A DNA stretch of 52,129 nucleotides from JASMTM01 sp964441735. GTDB taxonomy: Bacteria; Thermotogota; Thermotogae; Petrotogales; Kosmotogaceae. A program made the position numbers and the translations under genes. The stretch covers positions 1-52,129 of the forward strand of contig CAYTVB010000013.1 of NCBI GenBank assembly GCA_964441735.1. Direction: 5' to 3'. Within the stretch, counting starts at the first letter, position 1, and each line of letters opens with the position of its first letter. The notes under the pieces are model-generated. The model saw nothing but the letters and a program-made list of their open reading frames with translations. It was not told the origin of the DNA and searched no databases. This document shows, piece after piece, positions 8,534-18,000 of this stretch.

Positions 8534-8971
8534 ATGATTAAAATTGCCTTCTGGATTGTTATAATTATTGGTTTAGCAGTGGCGGTAATATCTGTATTGG
8601 TATTACTGCAGCCAATGTTGCTTGTTACAGAGGGAAGCTCATATCCAACACCCGGTAGAATTGATTCAAGTATACTTGAAAAAAGAATCGAAATGGAAAA
8701 TCATTTCGTGCCCCTGTATGCCTCGCAGGATGAAGTTGTACAATCTATGATAGAAGTGGGTGAAGAAGCAACTTCACTGGACTATAAAGGCTATTTTGTG
8801 GTAAAGGGAATTGAATACGCTCTGCTGGAAACAAATGGTGAACAAAAGATTACACGTGTTGGAGATAGTATAGATCCTTATCTGGTATATGGAATTACTG
8901 AATTTGCAGTTTTGTTGAATGATTCAAGAAATAATAAATTTATTGTTGCAAAATCGCTTGATGACGATTAA
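8534..8971 (+). CDS. pilP: PilP/GspC-like periplasmic connector
   Basis: A small membrane-anchored protein of 145 residues. An N-terminal helix (FWIVIIIGLAVAVISVLVLL, about residues 6-27) is followed by a linker and a beta-rich domain, with GYFVVKGIEYALLETNGEQK and ITRVGDSIDPYLVYGITEFA resembling the homology region of GspC and PilP. In known systems that domain binds the N0 domain of the secretin and ties the inner-membrane ring to the outer-membrane gate. No lipobox cysteine is present, so it would be anchored by its helix rather than by lipid. It lies directly before the giant secretin, where such a protein is expected. Confidence 0.72.
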   Translation: MIKIAFWIVIIIGLAVAVISVLVLLQPMLLVTEGSSYPTPGRIDSSILEKRIEMENHFVPLYASQDEVVQSMIEVGEEATSLDYKGYFVVKGIEYALLETNGEQKITRVGDSIDPYLVYGITEFAVLLNDSRNNKFIVAKSLDDD

Positions 8972-9007
8972 TTGCTTGAACCATATTAACTTATTGGGGT
9001 GATTGTT

Positions 9008-12000
9008 ATGAGAATGATCAAACTATCAACTATCTGGTTAATTATTATTGTTGCACTTTTTACTGGATCTTTGATGGCTGGGACTCTGGAAACGATTATA
9101 CCTGACTCCGATTCTGAGTCAGTTTACATAACCTTTATCTTTTCCAGTTCAGTCAAAGAAGATGATATTACCTTCAATCACAATCCATCGAAAACCATAT
9201 TTTCACTGGAAGTACAAAATGCTATGGGGAAAAATATGGATTTGCCCATGAGAAATGGTCCTGTTGAAGGAATGTGGACAAGAATGTTGGAAAACGATAG
9301 GTTCATGGTTAATGTTGCCTTAATTGTTCCCGCTAAGGAAGAACCAGAGCTGGTTATTGAAGAAAAGCAAATCACCTTTAAATTTTGGCGTTCAAGCAAA
9401 AAAGTATCGATAGATAGATTTAAAGCCTATGGTATGGATATTAAATCAGTAATTTCATATTTATTTGGAGCAGACCTGTTGAGTCTTCCTTATGTAGTCA
9501 CCCCTTCAGTAAGTAATATCAGAGTGAATGTTGGCTTTTCGTCTACATATCCCGAAGATGTACTGAGAAATGTTTTAGTATCACTTGGTAATAAAATTGG
9601 TTATGCATATTTAACAGATGGAACCTTTTATGTGGGAACCCCAGATGAAGTAACCGATATTGTTAATGCTTTCTGGAAAACATACGCTGGAGTGGATATA
9701 AAATCAGAAGATGGAACGATCAGTGAACTTGACAGGATAAGAAACAGATTACCGGTTGAAGCATTTCTTGAATATTTGCCAAATATGTCTACATTACTGG
9801 CATTTGGTGATTTAGAGACACATATGATGTTATCTGAGATGCTAACAAGCTCTTATGTAACAGAGGAATATTCAATTGATGAAAGCCTTTCAGATATTGT
9901 TAGCTTTGATGAAATGGTAGCCTTTGGAAAACAAATAGCTCGATTGTTATGCGAAGACGATGTCTTAATAGAAGCGGTTCCTCAGTTAAATATACTTATC
10001 ATATCTGGAAAAGACAGTGATGTTAATAAGGTAAAAGATTATATGAAACAATATACAACACAAATTCAAAAAACTGCAGAATCCGATGAACTGAGAAGAG
10101 TTGAAATCACACTACCGGAAAACTTTAGAATTATTGAAGAACTTATGAATCAATCGATTATACCTGCAAGCACAGCGCCTGAAACTGAAGAAGCAACAAA
10201 AACCACTGATGCGACTGAAAGCACGGCTGAAGCAGTCCAAAAACGTTTCTCACTGTCTGATTCGATACTACAATTATTAAAGGAATTTTCTAATGATTCC
10301 AGAATAAAAGTCGACAGGTCTTTTGAATTTGCCGGCAGACTAACGTTTATTATTCCTTCAAGACTGAATTCTGTTTTAAACAACATTGTCAGTGATTTGC
10401 AAAAAAAGGCTCAATTAATTGGTTATGAAACAATAAAAGATGTTGGAGTTCTCAACGAAAATATTATTGAAGAGGTTGAAAGGCTTACCGGCATAATTAT
10501 AGAACCTCTTGGAAATAGAATGGGTTACATAATGAAAGGAAGCAAGGATAAGATAGATGTTGCTAAATATCTGATATCCCAGTTCAGTGGTTCCGCTTCA
10601 AAAATGGATTCACGATTTATCGAATTGAGAAATGCAGATGCATATGAAAGTGTTAGAGCTTTCCTTGTTAATTACTTTAATACTGAAGGATTGAGTGGAG
10701 ATTCATATACGATAGAAAAAATAACCGATGAATTGATTTTTATATCTGCTCCATCTGATTTACTGGAAAGTAGTCTTGAAAGACTAAATAGATATGAAGA
10801 CTTTTTCTTTAAAGAAAGGGTACAGCATACACAGCAAATCGAACAAACAGTTTTTAATAGCGGAGTAAAACAGATTCTTGATTCTTTCTTCTCGGATAGA
10901 ATTTCCTATTCCTATGTATCATCAGCTGAGCTTTTAATCCTTTTTGGTGAGACAGGTGTACTTAATGAACTTGAAGATCTACTGGATATCGTAATAACGA
11001 GACTGGAGGAAAAACAGAAATTACAGGAAGAGAGCATTGCTGCAAATAGAACCTCAAAACTTATTCCTTTCATTCCTTCCTGGGATAATGAGAAGTTCAG
11101 CTCATACATGTCAGATTTCCTCGGGGATGAAACCTATCAGACAATAAAGATTGTTAAGAGTGGTACGGGTTACCTTGTAGTTGGTAATGAAAAAACAATA
11201 GAATTGGTTGAAAAAGAGGCAAAACGGATTAGAGAAATGCAAAATCCCTACTATGCCGTTGTACGACATATTCCACCTATTTCCGAACTCACTAAATTAT
11301 TTAGCAGTCTGGGCGTAAATATTGAAATACTTCCTGTGGAATCAAAATTTATTTTCCTGGGTCCCAGAGAACAGGTATTGAAGGCACAGGAAATTGTTGA
11401 AGAAGTTAATACTGGAATTGGTGATTCTGAAGATGAAGATTCTGAAGTTGAAAAGATAGTTTATGATTTCCTGTCGCTTGAACAAAAGGATATTGACAGC
11501 ATGGAACAAATTTTTGAGAAACTGGGAATTAGTGTTGAATTAATAGAATCCCCGGGTGGCGTTCTGGTTATTGGAACCGGCAAAGAGATAGAGAAATCAA
11601 AGGAACTTGTGAAATCTATTAAAGAAAGAAGACCAGTAACTGAAGAGATAACCGATGAAATGGAGTACAGGGTGCTGCCACTTGAAGAGAGCGTTAATAC
11701 TGAAGATTTAGTTGAGCTCAGTGGTCATTTATCCTATGACGCATTTTTTATGGACATAGCGAACAGTCTGGTAATAGTTGGAACTAAAGAAGAAATTGAA
11801 GCATTTGCAAATTTTTATAACAGTATTATAGAAAAAGAAAGAGGAACACTAAAGATAGTAAGTAAAACTCTACCAATAGATCAGTTGACGAATATAGTTA
11901 GTACACTTGGGTTAAATATTGAGATACTTGAAGCGGGAGACAAATATCTATTTTATGGAGATAGTCATTCCATATCTTCCCTGGAATCAATAATTAACGA

Positions 12001-15000
12001 ACTATCGCCGGAGGCGACCGATGGTGCGCATCCACTTGTAACCAAGGATATAAAGATGTTTGAGACGGAGTTCGGAATGGAAACACTGTCCATAATTGCG
12101 GAGGATCTTGGATTAAAACTGAGCTTTCACAGTTACGGAAATCAAATTGTTGTTATTGGCGAAACACAATCCACAGAGTATTTCTTAAATGTATTTGATG
12201 AGTTAAAGACAGAAAAGGGAGTTGACCTTGAATATAGATTGCTAAAGAAAACCGGGATACCCCCTATAAATGAATTACAGGAAATCTTTGATGGGATTCA
12301 GGTTGATGTTTCTGTTAAAACGATTGGAGACTATCTTGCGCTAATCGGAAATGAAAAGGAAATTTCAAAGGCATTGGAGCTTTTGGATAAAGTTGCGTAT
12401 AAAACTGAAGATATTTCAGGTGAAGAGAGCGTTGACCGATCATATAGTCTCCTGGAGATTCCCGAAGGTTTCACCCCGGAAGATTTGCAGATCATTGCAG
12501 AAAGAATTGGAATAAAAGTAGATATTATTCCTGCAGGAATTGCCACACTTATCATTGGAAACAAAGGTTCGATAACAGCTCTCGAGAATGTTATTTCTAC
12601 TTTATACAACTTTGGCGAAAAAAACGAACGTGTTCAATATAGCTATGAGATTATCCCGGTACCTACAAATCTCACATTAAATGAGATTAACAAATTATTT
12701 GAAACAGTTGGACTTGAACTAAATACACTGGAAATAACTGGTAAAATAGTTTTTGTTGGAAGCAAGCAGGATATCGAAAGTGGTATGAAATTGATTAAGG
12801 AATTTACACCTGAAGTAACTGGTGATGCAACAGAGGTTAGTATAGAAAGAAAGAAAAAGATTTTGCTTTTTGATACAACAATTGGATTGGATGAGTTGCA
12901 AGAACTCGTGGGAAAAACGGAACTTGAAATAAACCTTTCAAGTATTGGCTCTCAGTACGTTGCGGTTGGTTACACAGAAGAGTTGAGTCGTTTTGAAGAA
13001 TTACTTGAGAAACTGCGCAAAGTAGAACCTTCTGAAGATGAGACGGACGTAGTAATAAGCTATAGCATTGTTGATAAACCGGAGACACTATCTCAAGATG
13101 CAATAGAAGAACTGTTTGAAAAGATCAAACTTGAATTACAGGTCCAGGAGTTTGAAAATACTCTGGTACTGATTGGTCGAAATGAACACATTGAAAAGGC
13201 GAAGGTCTTTATAACTGATTTGAAGGAACAGGAAATATCTCAGAAAGAAGAGGTTATACCTGAACCTGAAAAAGGATATATTTTTACTTCAATACCGGAG
13301 AATACAACAACTGAAGAAGTCAGGAATGTTTTTAGAAAGCTTGAACTTAATGTTGAACTTGTGGTTGCAGGTGATTCGCTGATAATTATAGGCACAACTG
13401 ATAATATAACCAGAGCCAATGATGTGCTTTCAAGTCTTCGTGAGATGATTACGAGTCCTGAAGCTGCACAATTGCTATATGATGTGATTCCTTATCCATC
13501 AAATATAGATATATCGGTGGTAAAAGAAGCCCTTGATTCTTTGAGGGTTGAAGGTAAGTTGCTCAAGAGTGACGACAAACTACTTATGATTGGGTCTTCG
13601 ACTGAAATTGACAAAATGAAAAATCTTATTGAAATGCTCAAACCTGAAATTGTTGAAGAGGGCAAAGAAGAAACTGAAGAAGCAATGAAGGAAATACTAC
13701 TTTTCGAAACAGCTTTAGGGTTGTCAGAGCTATCACAACTACTGGATCAGATAGGAATAGACGTAACAGTATCGGCGATAGGAACACAGTATGTTGCGGT
13801 GGGAGAAGAAGATACACTGAAGGCCTTTGATGAGCTGTTAAATAGATTAAAAACAATCGAACCGACAGAAGAATCGACAGATGTTGAGCTTGAATACAGA
13901 ATAACAGAGAAACCAGGTCTGGTTTCAGCAGAAGCTCTTGGTTCATTATTTGAGAAGATAAAGCTTGAAATCGGAGTAATGGGATTTGAAAACACGGTAG
14001 TCATGGTAGGCACTAAAGAAGATCTGGACAGAGCAGAAGTATTTATAGAAGATTTGAGGAAACAGGAAAAGACCGAAGAAGAACAGGTGGAGCCGGAACC
14101 TGAAAAAGGCTATGTTTTTGCTTCTATTCCATCTGCAGCTTCGATAGATGAACTACAATCAGCGATGAGAAAAATAAACATACAGGTTGAATTAATACAA
14201 ATTGCCGAATCTGTTATGATGATAGGGTTGCCTGAAGACCTAAAAAGAGCTCAGGAAGTTATTTCTACACTGGGTTCGCTGGAAGCTGCTTCAGGAGAAA
14301 TTAAACTGGATTATGAAGCTGTAGAATATCCTGAAGGTTTAAACATTGAAACATTACTTGAAGCCTTAAATAATTTAAATGTTGATTCACAGCTGCTAAG
14401 AAGCAACAATATACTGCTTATAATAGGGACAAAGCCAGCAATAGAAGAAACCAAAGATCTAATTGAGATACTAAAACCAAAAACAGATGAGAAAGTTGAA
14501 GAAAAGACTGAAGTTATTGAAAAAGAAATACTGCTTTTCGATACTGCCATAGGTATTTCTGAACTATCTGAGCTTGTCAATCAAATAGGAATGGAAATAA
14601 CAGTATCAACGATAGGAACGCAGTACGTTGCTGTTGGTGTTGAAGATTCGCTTAAAACTTTTGAAGAGTTGTTGAAACAATTAAAAACAGTTGAACCAAC
14701 TGATGAATCAACAGAAGTTGAGCTTGAATATAGAATAACGGAGAGACCAGAAAACATTACCGCAGAAGCACTGGGTTCATTATTTGAAAAGATACAGCTT
14801 GAGATTAGAGTGATGGTTTTTGAAAACACAGTAGTAATGGTAGGAACCAAAGAAGATCTGGATAGAGCTGAGATTTTCATTGAGGATCTAAAGAAACAGG
14901 AAAAGGCAGAAGAAGAACAGGTAGAACCTGAACCGGAAAAGGGTTACATATTTACACCTATTCCGGAGGGCATTACGATAAACGGGCTGCAATCCATTTT

Positions 15001-18000
15001 GAGAAAGGTAGAACTTGAAATAGAACTGGCAGAAGCAGGTAAAAATGCCATTATTATTGGCACCGAAGATCAAATTTCTGAAGCTCAGAATGTTATCGCA
15101 ACAATGAGCAGACTGGGTAAAGAACCACAGGAATTGGTAAGGTTAAATTACGAATTAATTGAAGACACACCTGCGATTTCATTATCAGAACTCAAAGAAT
15201 TAATGAATAAAGTTGGTATTTCGGTTGATATTATGGAAATATCCGGAAAATTTGTTTTAATAGGCACTACGGGGGAAATAGAAAGAGGAAAACAAATTAT
15301 TAAAACCTTTGGTCCCGGTAAAGAAGAGGAAACTACCGAAGCTACTCCTGTCAAAAAGGAAATAATGGTATTTGAATCATTGCTCGGTTATGAAAATGTG
15401 ACTGAGCTCATAAGCAATCTGGGACTTGAGATAGCAATTTCAAGAGTCGATAATCAATATATAGCGGTAGGAACAAGAGAAACACTTGCACAACTGGAAA
15501 ATCTTAACGAAAGATTGAAAAATATTGAGCAGGAGGATATGGAATACGCGGTTGCGAACAAGATAACCGGAATAGATGCTACCATGCTTAATGATCTTTT
15601 TGAAAAACTTGTGCTTGAAGTAACTGCTGTTGAATTTGATGGTTCGTATATATTGATAGGGCTAAGAGATGATCTGAAACGTGCTGAATCCTTTATGGAT
15701 GATCTTGGTAAGCAGGAAGAGCTAAAGGATGATACCATAGAACCTGAGCCTGATAAAGGTTACGCATTTTCAAAAGTGCCTGCTAATACAAATTTTGAAG
15801 AACTACAAACAATGCTTAGAAAAGTAGAAATAAAAGTTGAGTTAGTCAGGGTTGGTGATAATGCTCTACTCATAGGAACTGCACAAGATATAAAAGAAGC
15901 GCAACTGATGATTTCGACCCTGAGTGAATTAACCGAGAAGGGAGAGGAACTTTCATATACTTACAGGATTATTACAAAACCAGCTCAGTTAACCACTTCT
16001 ATTCTTAATGATATTATCGGTAATTTGAAACTTGACATTAGTGTTGTTACTGTGGGTAACTCCTATATGCTTATTGGTACCGAACAGGACTTAAATAAAA
16101 TAAATCCTATCATCGAAGAATTTGATGTAGAGGAAAAAGAAATAGTGCCTGAAACTGAGGATTACGTTGTATTACAATTGCCTGAGAACGTAGATTCGCA
16201 ACAGCTTGAAGATGTTCTTCAATCACTAAATATTTCAGTAAATATGATACCGATGGATAGCATAGCAGTGCTTACAGGCGATTCCACCGCGCTTAATAAT
16301 GCACAGAGTCTTATGGATCACCTCAGGAAAACCTCTGTTTCGACTGAAACCGGTCAGGTGGAAGGAACACAGGTTCGTTATTCAATAATGGAAATTCCAG
16401 CTGATATGACTGTCCAGGACATTAAATCAATTTCCGATGTGCTTAAGCTTGAGCTATCATTCCAGGAAATTGGTAACAGAATGATTGTTGCTGGCAATGA
16501 CAGCGACATAAACAAACTACAGGAAGTTACAGAGAAATTATCTGAGAAAACCGATGGAACCAGCATCAGAAATATGGAACTTTTACAGAAGATTCCCGGA
16601 GTACAGGCTGAAACAATGCTGAATTATCTGGTCACAAAGGGAATAACGCTTGATGGACTTTTTGAAATAGGCAATTCTTATCTTGCCATAGGAACGAAAA
16701 CAATGCTGGAAAAGGCAACAGAATCTATAGACTATCTGGCAACCAGCAGTAGAGGCTATTATGAAATTATTGAACTTCCTTCAAGCTTTCCCATTGAATC
16801 TGTGGAGGATATAATTGCTAACCTTTCGTTGAGCGTATCGTTAATTCCGACAAGTGGCGGAAATGTTGTAGCAATAGGAAATGAAGGAAATGTTAACCTG
16901 CTTAAAGAAATAATCAGTAGTACCATCGAAATAGGATCTGAAATGCAATACGATGTGGTTAAAATCCCTGAAGCCCTTGACTCAGAAAGAATTCAGGAAA
17001 TCATTGACGGTCTTAACCTGAATCTAACTAATATCGTACTCGAAAGCAAAGTACTTCTTATTGGAAAACAAAAGGAAGTTGAGAGCGCGTCTAAAGCTAT
17101 CAGAGACATAGCTTCACAATTTGAAGGCCAACCAGCCGATCTGGCTGAACTTAAGACGTCACGTTTGCCATCAGTGCCGGGATGGGACGTAGAAAAGATA
17201 AAAGGTTATCTGGAAGCAGCTGATGTAACCCTGAAGGAGATTTTCAACTACAATAATATCCTTATAGCAATTGGAACAGAAACTGAGCTTAAGAATGCAG
17301 ATAAGTTGCTTACCTTCCTTGTTGACGAGGGCGGAACAACATACAGAAAGATAGATAAACTTGATATAGAAAGTGGAAAACTGGACAGCATAATAGCCAA
17401 TCTGGATGTATCAGTGAATTATGTTGAGCTTGATGAAGCCTGGCTGTTTACAGGACCACAGAAAGATCTTGACAGGTTATTTGAAGCCCTTGAAGGTATA
17501 GAAACTGATAAAAAACAATACACCGCATATCTTAACAATATAACGTTGAGTTCTAATGAACTGCAGGGATTCATAAATGCTTCATATCCTGAAATGGAAT
17601 TTGTATATCTGGAAAATCTAAAACTTGTAATTCTAAAATCCTTTGATGAAGAAAAACTCGATCGTGCCAGAGAACAGATTGTAGAGCTTCATGAACAACT
17701 GCTCGAAAAGGATCTTGATAAGAATATCACTTTTAAAGATGGGTTGATTTCAATCAGTGTAAGAAGTGAGGATCTGCAAAGTGTAGTGATGCATGTAGCT
17801 TCAAAGCTGAATAAATCTATTATTTTTGCTGAAGAACTTGAACTTGAATTTAGCATGTTCCTGAGTGAAGTGACCTGGGAAGAATTCCTGGATACACTTG
17901 TATCGAGCACACCCGTTAAATATGAAAAGATCGGTAAAGTGTATAACATCTACAGGCATGAAGTTACAGAACCTACAGAATCAGCCACTGAAGAACAGAT

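Noticed and set aside
12860..16140. Possible assembly artefact from the 834-bp repeat
   Set aside because: The blocks differ at many positions and the reading frame stays open throughout, so collapsed or duplicated reads are unlikely to have made the pattern; only the copy number deserves a long-read check.
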